DNA from: Enterococcus rotai
GTDB lineage: Bacteria > Bacillota > Bacilli > Lactobacillales > Enterococcaceae
DNA: 64,000 bases
Direction: 5' to 3'
Assembly: GCF_001465345.1 (NCBI RefSeq)
Contig: NZ_CP013655.1
Location: 2,799,235-2,863,234, forward strand
The position numbers and the translations under genes are program-made. Shown here piece by piece: positions 1-9,202 of this stretch (positions are counted from its first letter, which is position 1; each line of letters begins with the position of its first letter). Under the pieces are notes generated by a model. That model ran no database searches. It was given only the letters and a program-made list of their open reading frames with translations, and was not told the origin of the DNA.

Positions 1-610
1 ATTGAATATGTTGCCGGACTGCATCCAAGTATGGTACTCGAGGTGCAATGCCAATTTGGATTTCTATCCCATTTTTTTCAATAATAGATAAAGGCAACGA
101 TTTTTTTCCAGTACTTTCTTGTTCTGACCAATAGGTTACTAAATCTTCCCCGCTAAAAAAGAAACATCTATTCAATGAAGAAAACCACATTAGTACAAAG
201 CAAATTCCTTTTTGTGCCAAACATTGCTGAATATGGTCGATCTGGTGTTGGTGAAAGTTTTTTAAAGGGAAAGACGTTTTATTCTTCGTTTCTTTCGCTT
301 CAAAATCCAGATAATAGCCATTGTAGACGCCGTTATAATCGGTCGTGGAGGCTTGTCTAAAGTAAGCTTCCTTGATTACGGCAGCACTGCGGCTTGGATA
401 ATCAACTTTGACAATTTGAACGGGAGTTGGCTTTTTATGAATGACCGCAGTATTGCGCGATAAATAAAAAGCATTACTTTTATTGATTTCTTCTTCGAAA
501 TCCATCCCTCGTTTACCAAATTGAATTGATTTGCGCTTTTTTACTTGTTTTTTTGATTGTGGTGCCTCATGATTATTATAGGGAGTACCATTAGGATAAT
601 GAAAAGCCAT
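1..610 (-). CDS. recU: Holliday junction resolvase RecU (partial, runs off left edge)
   Basis: RecU is a homodimeric, magnesium-dependent endonuclease that cuts Holliday junctions in Firmicutes. The minus-strand frame starts at ATG 610-608 and stays open for 203 codons to the window edge, so only the last few residues can be missing. The N-terminus is a basic tail, followed by a FGKRGMDFEEEIN segment, then YNGYYLDFEAKET, which is the D-x-E-A-K catalytic signature of the family. In Firmicutes recU usually precedes a class A PBP gene, which here would lie left of the window. It is divergent from ypsA, 56 bp away. The identification is secure; the end is not seen. Confidence 0.93.
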   Translation of the reverse strand, partial: MAFHYPNGTPYNNHEAPQSKKQVKKRKSIQFGKRGMDFEEEINKSNAFYLSRNTAVIHKKPTPVQIVKVDYPSRSAAVIKEAYFRQASTTDYNGVYNGYYLDFEAKETKNKTSFPLKNFHQHQIDHIQQCLAQKGICFVLMWFSSLNRCFFFSGEDLVTYWSEQESTGKKSLPLSIIEKNGIEIQIGIAPRVPYLDAVRQHIQ

Positions 611-665
611 TTCTATCACACTCCTAGCCAACATTATAACAAAAAATCTTTATGAAAGAAAAGGA

Positions 666-1214
666 ATGTCTATGGAAAACGTAAAAACACTTTATGTGAC
701 TGGTTATAAAAGCTTTGAAATCGGGGCTTTTCAAGACAATGACCCTAAAATTACAGTTATTAAAAATGTATTAAAAAAAGAAATTATAGGCTATTTGGAC
801 ACTGGATTAGAGTGGGTTTTAGTTTCTGGCAACCTTGGAACAGAGATTTGGGCAGCAGAAGTTGTGGCAGAATTGAAAAATGATTACCCAGAATTAAAAT
901 TAGGACTGATTTATCCATTTAAAGAATTTGGAAGTAACTGGAATGAAAAAAATCGGGCAAATTTAGAAAAAATTGAACTTTTAGCAGATTTTGTGGAGTC
1001 TGTCAGTCATCAGCCGTATAAATCTCCAGCGCAATTAAAAATGCATACTCGGTTTTTATTAGATCATTCCGGCGCTAGTTTGCTTGTTTATGATAAGGAA
1101 TATCCTGGTAAGACGGAGTATTTTTTAAAGGATGCAGAACTTTTTTCTGAGAAATTTCCCTATGAAATCCGCCTAATAACAATGGATGATTTACAAAACT
1201 CGATGGAATCGTGA
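666..1214 (+). CDS. ypsA: YpsA/DUF1273 family SLOG-fold protein
   Basis: The 182-residue protein matches the YpsA (DUF1273) family, a Rossmann-like SLOG-fold group thought to bind nucleotides or related ligands. B. subtilis YpsA has been linked to cell division control. Visible signatures are the N-terminal TLYVTGYKSFEIG strand, the WVLVSGNLGTEIWAAEV segment with the glycine-rich loop, and a C-terminal LLVYDKEYPG strand. The start at 666 has AAAGGA just upstream; Met3 is an alternative. Its position between recU and gpsB is the usual Firmicutes order. The molecular activity is unknown. Confidence 0.88.
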   Translation: MSMENVKTLYVTGYKSFEIGAFQDNDPKITVIKNVLKKEIIGYLDTGLEWVLVSGNLGTEIWAAEVVAELKNDYPELKLGLIYPFKEFGSNWNEKNRANLEKIELLADFVESVSHQPYKSPAQLKMHTRFLLDHSGASLLVYDKEYPGKTEYFLKDAELFSEKFPYEIRLITMDDLQNSMES

Positions 1215-1222
1215 GAATCTGT

Positions 1223-1251
1223 TTGATTTTCTGACGATTTTCCGATACAAT
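1223..1251 (+). promoter_or_regulatory. Predicted sigma-A promoter of gpsB (and possibly rnpB)
   Basis: TTGATT (1223-1228), a 17-bp spacer and TACAAT (1246-1251) lie 57 bp upstream of the gpsB start. Read by eye; no transcript data. Confidence 0.5.
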
Positions 1252-1308
1252 AATGCTGTTGAACTATGAACTTTTATCCTAATCAAAGAAAACTAATGAG
1301 GTGTAAGT

Positions 1309-1743
1309 ATGGCAAATTTAGTATACAGTCCAAAAGATATTTTACAAAAAGAATTTAAAACAAAAATGCGCGGTTATGATCCAGTTGAAGTTGATGAATT
1401 TTTAGATAACGTGATCAAAGATTATGAAGCGTACAACAAAGAGCTTTTAACATTGCAAGAAGAAAACAATCGCTTACTAGCTAAAATTGATCAAGCATCT
1501 AAAGTACAACAAGCGATGCCATCACGTAGCACACAAGAAATGCCGAAAAGTGCTGCTGTCACAAACTTTGATATTCTAAAACGTTTGTCTAATTTAGAGC
1601 GTGAAGTATTTGGCAAAAAATTAGATGACACTCCTGCTTCAAACCCGATTTCAGGGATGAGCCATTCTAATCCATATGAAAGTAATTTGCATCATAACTC
1701 ATATGAACGTGAAATTGATAACTCTGAAACACGTCAATTTTAA
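1309..1743 (+). CDS. gpsB: Cell division regulator GpsB
   Basis: GpsB is a small DivIVA-like coiled-coil adaptor that links the divisome, penicillin-binding proteins and the Ser/Thr kinase system. The 144-residue product begins with the lipid-binding/DivIVA-type domain (residues about 1-65), including [17 protein letters not shown], then a heptad-rich coiled coil ([11 protein letters not shown]). A low-complexity linker follows, then a second helical segment ([16 protein letters not shown]) that forms the C-terminal oligomerisation region. The start has GAGGTGT upstream. It is followed directly by rnpB, the common arrangement in Lactobacillales and Bacillales. Confidence 0.95.
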   Translation: MANLVYSPKDILQKEFKTKMRGYDPVEVDEFLDNVIKDYEAYNKELLTLQEENNRLLAKIDQASKVQQAMPSRSTQEMPKSAAVTNFDILKRLSNLEREVFGKKLDDTPASNPISGMSHSNPYESNLHHNSYEREIDNSETRQF

Positions 1744-1761
1744 TTTTTCTTAATAACTTTT

Positions 1762-2190
1762 TGTAATTTTCGGGTGATCGCGGTTTGAATTTATTCAGGC
1801 TGAGGAAAGTCCATGCTCGCACAGACTGAGATGTCTGTAGTGTTCGTGCTTAGCGAAATCATAAGCTAAGGTACTTGATATAGTAAGATGGGTAAGTTTT
1901 CGAACAAGCTGATTTTGCTATTTAGAGTAACGGCAGGAAAAATGACTAAGGTTTCGGCTATGTCAAAGTACCCTTGAAAGTGCCACAGTGACGAAGCAAT
2001 TTTGGAAACGGAATTGGTGGAACGCGGTAAACCCCTCGAGCGAGCAACCCAAACAATGGTAGGGGCGCTCTTCTAAAGGAAATGAACGAGTAGAAGAGGC
2101 AGAATTATTTCTGCAGATAGATGATGACCGTCGTATGTCTTTCCCTGAGAGGCATTCGATACAGAACATGGCTTACAGAAAATTACAATT
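1762..2190 (+). ncRNA. rnpB: RNase P RNA (type B)
   Basis: This is the catalytic RNA that matures tRNA 5' ends. The 5' strand of helix P1 is GTAATTTT at 1763-1770 and its partner AAAATTAC is at 2179-2186. Between them are the universally conserved GAGGAAAGTCC block (1802-1812) in CR-I, the ACGGCAGGAAAAATG-like region near 1931, and the CR-V ACAGAACATGGCTTACAG segment near 2161. The length of about 425 nt is usual for a low-GC Gram-positive type-B RNA. It lies between gpsB and ypsC. Small ORFs called across it are not genes. Confidence 0.96.
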
Positions 2191-2201
2191 ATTCAGGATG
2201 A

Positions 2202-2231
2202 CCTTCCAACTCTGTTGTGAAGGCTTTTTTT
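2202..2231 (+). terminator. Rho-independent terminator after rnpB
   Basis: The hairpin pairs CCTTC-CAAC with GTTG-T-GAAGG (one bulged T) around a TCT loop. It is followed by a run of seven or more T. Confidence 0.8.
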
Positions 2232-2295
2232 AAAGTAAGAAATCATTTCAGATAGATAATCAAGTCGTTCTTAAATAAGAACAAGGGGAGATACG

Positions 2296-3459
2296 ATGAC
2301 AAAAGAAAAAACATTCAAGCTTGTTGCAACAGCAGCGAGTGGTTTAGAAGCATTAGTAGGAAAAGAACTACGTGATTTAGGGATTCCTTGTGAAGTCGAA
2401 AATGGGAAAGCCTTATTTGAAGGGACAATGGAAACGATTGCTACAGCTAACTTGTGGTTACGCACGGCGGATCGAATCAAGATTATTGTTGGTGAATTCG
2501 ATGCATTTAGTTTTGATGAGTTATTTGAAAAAGTCAAAGCCTTGCCTTGGGAAGATTATTTACCAATGGATGCTGAATTTCCAGTAGCTGGTAAATCAAT
2601 CAAATCTAAACTATATAGTACACCTGACTGTCAATCGATTACTAAAAAAGCGATCGTCAATCGTTTAAGGGAAGTCTATCATCGTCCAGCAACTGTTCCT
2701 TTAGCAGAAACGGGCGCATTTTTCCAACTAGAGGTAGCTCTTTTGAAAGATCATGTGACAGTTACTATCGATACAACAGGTCCTAGTTTATTTAAACGAG
2801 GCTATCGGATTGAAAAGGGTGGAGCTCCTTTGAAAGAGAACATGGCTGCGGCTTTAGTGATGCTGACAAACTGGCGTAAAGACCGTCCATTCTTTGATCC
2901 TGTTTGTGGATCGGGCACGATTTGTATTGAAGCCGCTTTGATCGGTCATAACATCGCACCTGGGTTTAACCGTGAATTTGTATGCGAAACGTGGGATTGG
3001 TTTGATGCAGCAATTTTTGAAAAGGTTCGGAAAGAAGCAGATGAACAAGCGGATTATGACATCGAATTAGATATCATGGGGTCAGACATCAATGGAAAAA
3101 TGATTGAAATTGCAAAAGCCAATGCTGAAGAAATTGGGTTAGGCGATTCTATTACTTTCAAACAACTAGCGCTACATGATTTTACAACTGAAAAAGAGTA
3201 CGGCGTAATGGTTGCTAATCCGCCTTATGGTGAACGTTTAGGGGAAGAAGAATCTGTCCGGAAACTATATAAAGAAATGGGAGAAGTTTTTCGTCCGCTT
3301 AAAACGTGGAGCAAATATATTTTGACGAGTGATTTAACCTTTGAACAATATTACGGAGCAAGAGCCACTAAGAAGAGAAAGTTGTATAACGGTGCTTTAC
3401 GGACTGATTTATTCCAATATTGGGGTGAAAGACCTCCAAGAAAACCAAGAGAAGAGTAG
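2296..3459 (+). CDS. ypsC: THUMP-domain class I SAM-dependent rRNA (guanine/adenine) N-methyltransferase, YpsC/RlmL-like
   Basis: The 387-residue protein has an N-terminal ferredoxin-like/THUMP region (about residues 5-160) and a C-terminal Rossmann methyltransferase domain. Motif I is FDPVCGSGTICIEAA and the catalytic NPPY motif is in VMVANPPYGERLG. NPPY marks N-methylation of an exocyclic amine, and relatives (RlmL, RlmK/L, YpsC) modify 23S rRNA. The start has GGGGAG 8 nt upstream. It lies after rnpB and is followed 10 bp later by the M32 peptidase, so the two are probably co-transcribed. The exact target base is not shown by the sequence. Confidence 0.9.
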   Translation: MTKEKTFKLVATAASGLEALVGKELRDLGIPCEVENGKALFEGTMETIATANLWLRTADRIKIIVGEFDAFSFDELFEKVKALPWEDYLPMDAEFPVAGKSIKSKLYSTPDCQSITKKAIVNRLREVYHRPATVPLAETGAFFQLEVALLKDHVTVTIDTTGPSLFKRGYRIEKGGAPLKENMAAALVMLTNWRKDRPFFDPVCGSGTICIEAALIGHNIAPGFNREFVCETWDWFDAAIFEKVRKEADEQADYDIELDIMGSDINGKMIEIAKANAEEIGLGDSITFKQLALHDFTTEKEYGVMVANPPYGERLGEEESVRKLYKEMGEVFRPLKTWSKYILTSDLTFEQYYGARATKKRKLYNGALRTDLFQYWGERPPRKPREE

Positions 3460-3469
3460 GTGAACAGGT

Positions 3470-4969
3470 ATGAAAGAACAAGAATTTTTAAAAGAAATCA
3501 AAGAGATTCAATTATTAACGGAAGCAATCGGTTTATTAGAATGGGATAGCCAAACTGGAATGCCAGAAGCAAGTAGTGATTTCCGTGGAGAAACTGTTGG
3601 TTATATCTCTGGAATGGCCTTTGAGCGTAGTGTGGGACCAAAAGTCCAAGAAGCATTAGCGTATTTTGAGGATCATTCTGATGAATTATCAGAAGTCGGT
3701 TTAGCTGTGTATAAGAAAGTCAAAGAAGAATATGAACTGAACCATAGTATTCCCGCAGAACGGATGCAAGCGTATAACACCGCTTTGACTAACGCTCATG
3801 CAGCTTGGCTAAAAGCACGAAAAGCAAAAGATTTTGCTGAAATGAAAAATGAAATTCAAACAATCGTTGATTTCCTAAAGGAATTTATCCCTTATTGGAA
3901 AAAAGATGAGGCTACAAACTATGATGTCTTACTAAATCAATATGAGCCAGGTTTGACAGTTGAAAAATTAGATCAAATTTTTGCTCAAGTAAAAGCTGGA
4001 ATCATGGAAATTAGAGCAACCGTTGCTGAAAAAGGAACTGTTCCACGTACTGATTTCTTATCTAGACGAGTGACGAAAGCGCAACAAAGAACATTTGTAT
4101 CAGGTGTTGCAGAACAGTTGGGCTATGATTTTTCACGTGGACGCTTAGATGATACGGTACATCCGTTTATGTTAGCGTTAAATCGTAAAGATGCACGAAT
4201 TACGACACGTTGGGATGAAACTGATTTTACAATGGCGACTTTTGGTGTGATTCATGAAGCTGGACATGGTATTTATGAACAAAGCATTGACTCGAAGTAT
4301 GATTACACACCGCTAGCCACTGGCGCTTCTATGGGAATCCATGAGTCTCAATCGTTATTTAATGAGATTATTATTGGGAGCAATAAGCAATTTTGGCAAA
4401 AACAATTTCCATTTTTCAAAGAGTGCACAGAAGGTACCTTTGATGATATTGATTTCGAGACTTTCTACGATTCGTTGAAAGAGACGAAAGCGAGTTTGGT
4501 TCGAATCGAGGCAGATAGTCTAACATATCCTCTACATATTATTATTCGTTATGAAATTGAGAAGATGATTTTTAATGAGGATGTTTCTGTGGCTGATTTA
4601 CCACAAATTTGGAATGATAAGTATGAGGAATACCTTGGGATTCGCCCAGAAAACGATTTAGAAGGTATTGTACAGGATGTTCATTGGTCAGGCGGTAGTT
4701 TTGGTTATTTCCCTTCCTATGCTTTAGGTTATATGTATGCAGCGCAACTTCGTCATGCTATGGGGCAGGAGATCGATGTAGATACTATTTTAGCTAGTAA
4801 TGATTATTCAGTGATCAAGAACTGGTTAACAAAGCATATCCATCAATATGGTGCATCAAGAAAACCTAACCAACTGATAATGGATGCAACAGGTGAAGCA
4901 CTTAATCCGCAATATTTGATCGACTATATGAAATCAATTTACTACGACGTCTATAAAATTACAGAATGA
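3470..4969 (+). CDS. M32 family metallocarboxypeptidase
   Basis: M32 (Taq/Pfu carboxypeptidase) enzymes are cytoplasmic metal-dependent carboxypeptidases that trim C-terminal residues from peptides. The 499-residue length is the usual one for the family. The zinc-binding HEAGH motif is at residues 262-266 (VIHEAGHGIYEQ), with the downstream GASMGIHESQS segment supplying the third metal-binding glutamate, and the family signature IRPENDLEGIVQDVHWSGGSFGYFPSYALGYMYAAQ is covered near residue 405. No signal peptide is present. It is packed between ypsC and dnaD in one transcription unit. Confidence 0.92.
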   Translation: MKEQEFLKEIKEIQLLTEAIGLLEWDSQTGMPEASSDFRGETVGYISGMAFERSVGPKVQEALAYFEDHSDELSEVGLAVYKKVKEEYELNHSIPAERMQAYNTALTNAHAAWLKARKAKDFAEMKNEIQTIVDFLKEFIPYWKKDEATNYDVLLNQYEPGLTVEKLDQIFAQVKAGIMEIRATVAEKGTVPRTDFLSRRVTKAQQRTFVSGVAEQLGYDFSRGRLDDTVHPFMLALNRKDARITTRWDETDFTMATFGVIHEAGHGIYEQSIDSKYDYTPLATGASMGIHESQSLFNEIIIGSNKQFWQKQFPFFKECTEGTFDDIDFETFYDSLKETKASLVRIEADSLTYPLHIIIRYEIEKMIFNEDVSVADLPQIWNDKYEEYLGIRPENDLEGIVQDVHWSGGSFGYFPSYALGYMYAAQLRHAMGQEIDVDTILASNDYSVIKNWLTKHIHQYGASRKPNQLIMDATGEALNPQYLIDYMKSIYYDVYKITE

Positions 4970-4998
4970 TTCAAAGGAACAGAAATGAGGGAGCGGTT

Positions 4999-5715
4999 AT
5001 GTTATCAATCAATGAATATCTAAAAGCCGGCGAAACGACTGTCTCCAACTTAGTGATTGAGAATTACCAAAAGATCGGCTTGACTGATGAAGAGTTTCTA
5101 TTTTGGCTACAATTGTTTCATTCTCAAGCAAAAGGCGATTTATTTCCAGATCTAGCTGAGATCAGTCAAATCATGGGAAAGCCGCTCGATGTTATTTATA
5201 AGCTATTAAATCAGCTCGTTTCACGTGGTTTTTTAATTATTCAAACAAAGCAAAATGAGCAAGGGCAAATGATGGATACGTATGATTTGCTGCCAATTTT
5301 TGAGAAAATTTCATTGTTAAAACAAAAGCAAACGGTAAAGCAGCAAGAACGTTCCTCAGAAGAAACCATCAAAGAATTATATCAAGGGTTTGAAAAAGAA
5401 TTTGGCCGCCAGTTATCGCCAATCGAACTTGAAATGATTGGTCAATGGCTAGAAACAGATCATTACCAACCTGAACTGATTCGATTAGCTCTAAGAGAGG
5501 CTGTATTGAATCAAGCTTATAGCTTAAAGTATATCGATCGTATTTTACTTGCTTGGGAACGTAAAAATATTACAACAAAAGAGCAAGTCGCTGAAGATCA
5601 AAAGCGTAGAAAACAGGCGCTGATTCAAAAAGAAATCGAGCAACAAGGCGCTGCAAATGAGCCAATACCGAAAGTCACTCTCCATAATTGGCTCAATCCT
5701 GAAGATAGTGAGTAG
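4999..5715 (+). CDS. dnaD: Replication initiation/restart protein DnaD
   Basis: DnaD helps load the replicative helicase at oriC and during PriA-dependent restart. The 238-residue protein has the N-terminal winged-helix DDBH1 domain (MLSINEYLKAGETTVSNL, with LTDEEFLFWLQLF) and a C-terminal DDBH2 domain around residues 120-205 (FEKEFGRQLSPIELEMIGQWL and the YIDRILLAWERKNITT tail signature YxxxIlxxW). The frame is open from 4966 and overlaps the upstream gene, but ATG 4999 is preferred. It has GAGGGAG 5 nt upstream and gives the family's usual N-terminus. nth follows 11 bp later, the standard dnaD-nth pair. Confidence 0.93.
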   Translation: MLSINEYLKAGETTVSNLVIENYQKIGLTDEEFLFWLQLFHSQAKGDLFPDLAEISQIMGKPLDVIYKLLNQLVSRGFLIIQTKQNEQGQMMDTYDLLPIFEKISLLKQKQTVKQQERSSEETIKELYQGFEKEFGRQLSPIELEMIGQWLETDHYQPELIRLALREAVLNQAYSLKYIDRILLAWERKNITTKEQVAEDQKRRKQALIQKEIEQQGAANEPIPKVTLHNWLNPEDSE

Positions 5716-5726
5716 GAGGTAGGTAA

Positions 5727-6374
5727 ATGCTGTCCAAAGAAAAAACAATGGAAGCCATTGAAATCATGTATGACATGTTCCCAGACGCAGCCTGCGAACT
5801 GACACATAAAAGTCCGTTTCAGCTATTGATTGCAGTTATTTTAAGTGCTCAAGCAACAGATGTATCTGTAAATAAGGCAACACCTGCGTTATTTGCAGCT
5901 TATCCAACACCTGCTGCGTTAGCGCAAGCTCCAGTAGAGGACATTATTCAAAAAATCAAAACGATTGGGTTATATCGTAATAAAGCGAAAAATATCAAGG
6001 CGTGTGCTGTTCAATTATTGGACCAGTTTGACGGGAAAGTGCCTGAAACTCGTGAAGAGCTTGTTACCTTGCCTGGTGTTGGGCGTAAGACGGCTAATGT
6101 GGTAATGGGGGATGCTTTTGGTGAACCTGCTATCGCAGTTGATACACATGTTGAGCGAGTATCAAAACGTTTACGTATCTGCAAATTAGACGCTAATGTC
6201 ATGGAAGTTGAACAAACCTTGATGCGAAAAATACCGAAGGAACTATGGGTCAAAACCCATCATACGATGATTTTTTTCGGTCGCTATCATTGTCTGGCAC
6301 GAAATCCAAAATGTGATATTTGCCCACTTCTTTATATGTGCCAAGAGGGTAAGACACGGATGAGTGCGAAATAA
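5727..6374 (+). CDS. nth: Endonuclease III
   Basis: Nth is a bifunctional DNA glycosylase/AP lyase removing oxidised pyrimidines in base excision repair. The 215-residue product shows the helix-hairpin-helix LPGVGRKTANVV with the catalytic lysine. It also has the catalytic aspartate in AVDTHVERVSKRL and the C-terminal 4Fe-4S ligand set C-x6-C-x2-C-x5-C in CLARNPKCDICPLLYMC. AGGAGGTAGGTAA lies immediately before the ATG. It ends the operon at a strong hairpin. Confidence 0.96.
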   Translation: MLSKEKTMEAIEIMYDMFPDAACELTHKSPFQLLIAVILSAQATDVSVNKATPALFAAYPTPAALAQAPVEDIIQKIKTIGLYRNKAKNIKACAVQLLDQFDGKVPETREELVTLPGVGRKTANVVMGDAFGEPAIAVDTHVERVSKRLRICKLDANVMEVEQTLMRKIPKELWVKTHHTMIFFGRYHCLARNPKCDICPLLYMCQEGKTRMSAK

Positions 6375-6380
6375 AAAAAT

Positions 6381-6424
6381 AAAAGAGTGCCGTAAACATT
6401 GTTATGTGTTCACGGTACTCTTTT
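6381..6424. terminator. Bidirectional terminator between nth and the GDPD gene
   Basis: A 13-bp stem (AAAAGAGTGCCGT with ACGGTACTCTTTT, one G-T pair) is flanked by A-runs on the left and T-runs on the right. It can therefore serve the converging nth and glycerophosphodiesterase transcripts. Confidence 0.85.
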
Positions 6425-6427
6425 ATT

Positions 6428-8230
6428 TTAGCCAATCCCAATTACAAAGTGTAACAGTTTATCTGAGTAGGTAAGCTCATCTAAATCCGTTTTGATTGTT
6501 TCATTGAGTAGCTTTAATTCATCTGTAACAATACCATCTACACCATAAAACATCATCCGAGTCATCGTATCTTCGTCATTGACCGTCCAAGCATAAACGC
6601 TCTTTCCATCATTATGAGCTGCATTAATGAAATTGCGATTTAGAGTGGTATATTCCATCGTAAAGAAATCAACATTTGAGATTGGTGGGCCTACAATATT
6701 GAAGGGAAGAATATAGCCCACGTAGAAATCTGGTTCTTGTTCCTTCAGTTCTGTTGCAGTATTAAAGGTCAACGTATGCAGGATATGTTTTTCTGATAAA
6801 ATAGTTTTGCGATATTTTTGCGTAAAGCGTTTGACTAAATCGGAACTATCTTGCGGTGTTGTTTTGATTTCGATCAATAGTTTTTGGTTTAATTCTTTTG
6901 CTTTTTCAAGATAATCATCAAAGGAGCAAACAGCTGCTTCCATCCCATTTTCTTTTGCCGTTAGTTTGGTCAATTCGGCCAAGGTTAATTGATTGGGTCT
7001 TTTGTCGACGCCTGTTAGTTTTTTTAAGTTGAAATCATGCATGACAACAAACTGTTTATCTTTGGTTTCTTGGATATCCATCTCTACATAGGTTGGTTTT
7101 TCTAAGCTCGTTTTTTCAAGGGCCGGCAAGGTATTTTGAACACCATTGGCAGCATCCACACCACGATGTGAGATTGTCAATGGCTCAGTGACTGAAGGAT
7201 TACTCAAGTAATTCGTATTGTACGTTCCAACACCGATTCCAAATAAAGCCGCTGTGAAAGCAAATAGGCCAATTTTAAAAAACGACCATTCTTTTCTTAC
7301 TTGTTTTGGTTGATCGAAAAACCATTGCGGTAATTCTGGCAGAAACCCCTCATCATCCATATAATCGATCGTGATATAAAATATTCCCACAGTCGTAAAG
7401 ATAATATTAAGGAGTAAAATAATTTGTAAAAGAGTCATCGCAACAACAGCGCTAACTAAAGCGTAACTTGGCAAAGCAGTTTCGATGATGGCTTGCACAG
7501 TTAGGATCAGTGTATAACTAAGTACAAATACAATAATAATACTGCCGCCAATCACAATAAATTGACCTAAAATCCTAAAGAAATGATTTTTCGTTGAGCG
7601 CCAACTTTCTCTGACCGATTGCCGAAACGGAACATCACGTAAAATCATTTCTGGTAGTGCAAAAATCAATCGGATCGAAAGATAAAAGAAGATCAAGTAG
7701 CCTAATGCAACCAACGCAATGATCGTGACGCGGTTAGCAAAGATGAAGTCCATAATAAAGGCTGGGATTTTTATTTTTGCTAATAAATCTGAATTAAAGC
7801 CTAAGCCACTTAGTGGTAGAACCAAGAAAAAATAAAATAGGAAAAATAAAAGGGTGCTAAATCGAATCTTTTTAAGTTGAAGCAATGTTCCTTTAAGTAA
7901 ATTGGTTAAAGAAATCGGTTGTTTTTTCTTGATGAAGAAAATACTTAAAAGTAAAAACGTAAATTCAAAAAAGACTGCTACTACGATCATCAATAAGACG
8001 AGCAGCAATGCGACGAGAACCCCAGGATGTTTTGAAAAAATAATTGGAATCGTATCATAAGATAGATAGTCAATTTTTCCCTGCTTTAAAATAAATCGGG
8101 TCGAACTGGCCAAAAGAGGGAGCAGTATAAAAATCATAAAGCCATGCATCAATAAAACATCGCGGAAATATGCGGATGTACCAGCAAAAAAGTCTAGCAT
8201 ATTTTTAAAACTATTTTTTAAATATTTCAT
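6428..8230 (-). CDS. Membrane-anchored glycerophosphodiester phosphodiesterase
   Basis: The 600-residue protein joins an N-terminal membrane domain with about six to eight hydrophobic helices (residues 1-340; glycerophosphoryl diester phosphodiesterase membrane domain) to a C-terminal extracytoplasmic GDPD domain. The GDPD domain has ISHRGVDAANGVQNT, YVEMDIQETKD and VVMHDFNLKKLTG, which carry the catalytic histidines and metal-binding acidic residues. Such proteins hydrolyse glycerophosphodiesters or lipoteichoic-acid-related substrates to glycerol 3-phosphate. AAGGGTGG precedes the start. It is monocistronic and converges on nth. The substrate is inferred from the family only. Confidence 0.9.
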   Translation of the reverse strand: MKYLKNSFKNMLDFFAGTSAYFRDVLLMHGFMIFILLPLLASSTRFILKQGKIDYLSYDTIPIIFSKHPGVLVALLLVLLMIVVAVFFEFTFLLLSIFFIKKKQPISLTNLLKGTLLQLKKIRFSTLLFFLFYFFLVLPLSGLGFNSDLLAKIKIPAFIMDFIFANRVTIIALVALGYLIFFYLSIRLIFALPEMILRDVPFRQSVRESWRSTKNHFFRILGQFIVIGGSIIIVFVLSYTLILTVQAIIETALPSYALVSAVVAMTLLQIILLLNIIFTTVGIFYITIDYMDDEGFLPELPQWFFDQPKQVRKEWSFFKIGLFAFTAALFGIGVGTYNTNYLSNPSVTEPLTISHRGVDAANGVQNTLPALEKTSLEKPTYVEMDIQETKDKQFVVMHDFNLKKLTGVDKRPNQLTLAELTKLTAKENGMEAAVCSFDDYLEKAKELNQKLLIEIKTTPQDSSDLVKRFTQKYRKTILSEKHILHTLTFNTATELKEQEPDFYVGYILPFNIVGPPISNVDFFTMEYTTLNRNFINAAHNDGKSVYAWTVNDEDTMTRMMFYGVDGIVTDELKLLNETIKTDLDELTYSDKLLHFVIGIG

Positions 8231-8313
8231 TCTTTATCCACCCTTACAAAATAAAAGAGGATAGGATACAAATGCATCCGATCCTACTAGTATCTATTAT
8301 ATATTTTAATGCT

Positions 8314-8913
8314 CTAAAAGCCTAGTAAACCGTTTAAGAATGTACCGCCATAAATCAATGCCAAGCTGTATAAGAAAATTGAAACAGGTTTTGCTAAAAT
8401 AATGATCAAAGTGAATTTCTTCAATGACATTTTCGTTAAACCAGCCATTAAACAAAGGGCATCATCTGGTGCGATAGGGAGGAAAATCGCTAGTGCGAAA
8501 AGTCTTTCAAAGCGTTTTTCGTTATCTAACCAACCGATATATTTATTATAGGTTTTATCACTGACTAAACTTAAAATGAAAGGTTTGCCGTATTGCCGTC
8601 CCAATAAGAAAATAATCACAGAACCAATTGCGATTCCAACATAATTATAGATGAATCCAGCAAATGGACCGAAAATCAGGACACCTGCAGCACAGCTAAT
8701 GCCGCCTGGTATGATTGGAATCACTACTTGAATGATCTGAATCAACATGAACAAGATCGGACCTAAGATCACAGAGTTACCAACTAATCCTCTCAATGCG
8801 TCGACGTCTTTAAAAACACCTAATCGTATAAAGTAAATCGTTACAGCAATCGTTGCAATAATCCCTACGATTGAAATGCAATTAATAATTTTTCTTGAAA
8901 GCGCGATGCTCAT
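8314..8913 (-). CDS. TVP38/TMEM64 (VTT/DedA-superfamily) membrane protein
   Basis: The 199-residue protein has five to six hydrophobic segments. It shows the family block with PGGISCAAGVLIFGPFAGFIYNYVG-type sequence followed by the polar FERLFALAIFLPIAPDDALCLMAGL motif typical of the VTT (SNARE-associated) domain. Members are lipid scramblase or transporter-like, and bacterial substrates are mostly unknown. The frame is open from ATG 8922, but AAGGAG abuts that codon. ATG 8913 lies 9 nt from the Shine-Dalgarno and is chosen. It is transcribed divergently from mntH. Confidence 0.85.
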   Translation of the reverse strand: MSIALSRKIINCISIVGIIATIAVTIYFIRLGVFKDVDALRGLVGNSVILGPILFMLIQIIQVVIPIIPGGISCAAGVLIFGPFAGFIYNYVGIAIGSVIIFLLGRQYGKPFILSLVSDKTYNKYIGWLDNEKRFERLFALAIFLPIAPDDALCLMAGLTKMSLKKFTLIIILAKPVSIFLYSLALIYGGTFLNGLLGF

Positions 8914-9098
8914 GTCTATCATCTCCTTAAAGTAACTACCTCTAGTATAAAAGTCTTCTTATCATTTTACCATTGTTATTTATTATTTTTGACGAACAAA
9001 GTTGTAAGAAACAACTTGATATAAACATTATACAAAGAAACAATAGCTAAAAACATCCTACTTTAGCCCTAAAAGATAAAATAACTGAGCGTTTTCTA

Positions 9099-9127
9099 TT
9101 TACAAGCAAGAATGAGAGGACTATAAT
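9099..9127 (+). promoter_or_regulatory. Predicted mntH promoter
   Basis: TTTACA (9099-9104), a 17-bp spacer and TATAAT (9122-9127) lie 76 bp upstream of mntH. Confidence 0.65.
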
Positions 9128-9138
9128 CAATTTAAGAG

Positions 9139-9156
9139 TTATGGTATGCCTAAAAA
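9139..9156 (+). promoter_or_regulatory. Candidate MntR/DtxR-type operator of mntH
   Basis: On the minus strand this reads TTTTTAGGCATACCATAA, an imperfect inverted repeat close to the TTAGG-N4-CCTAA form used by DtxR-family manganese repressors. It covers the expected transcription start, where a bound repressor would block RNA polymerase. A weaker TTTAG-CCC-TAAA element lies at 9062-9074. Pattern match only. Confidence 0.45.
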
Positions 9157-9202
9157 TTAAATTACATAAACCTGATGTTTTATAGATGGAAGAAGGATAA
9201 TT

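Noticed and set aside
175..360. 61-codon plus-strand ORF at the left edge
   Set aside because: It lies wholly inside the antisense of recU, has no ribosome site and no recognisable protein character.
1963..2169. Minus-strand ORF across the RNase P region
   Set aside because: It overlaps the conserved core of rnpB; the RNA explains the sequence.
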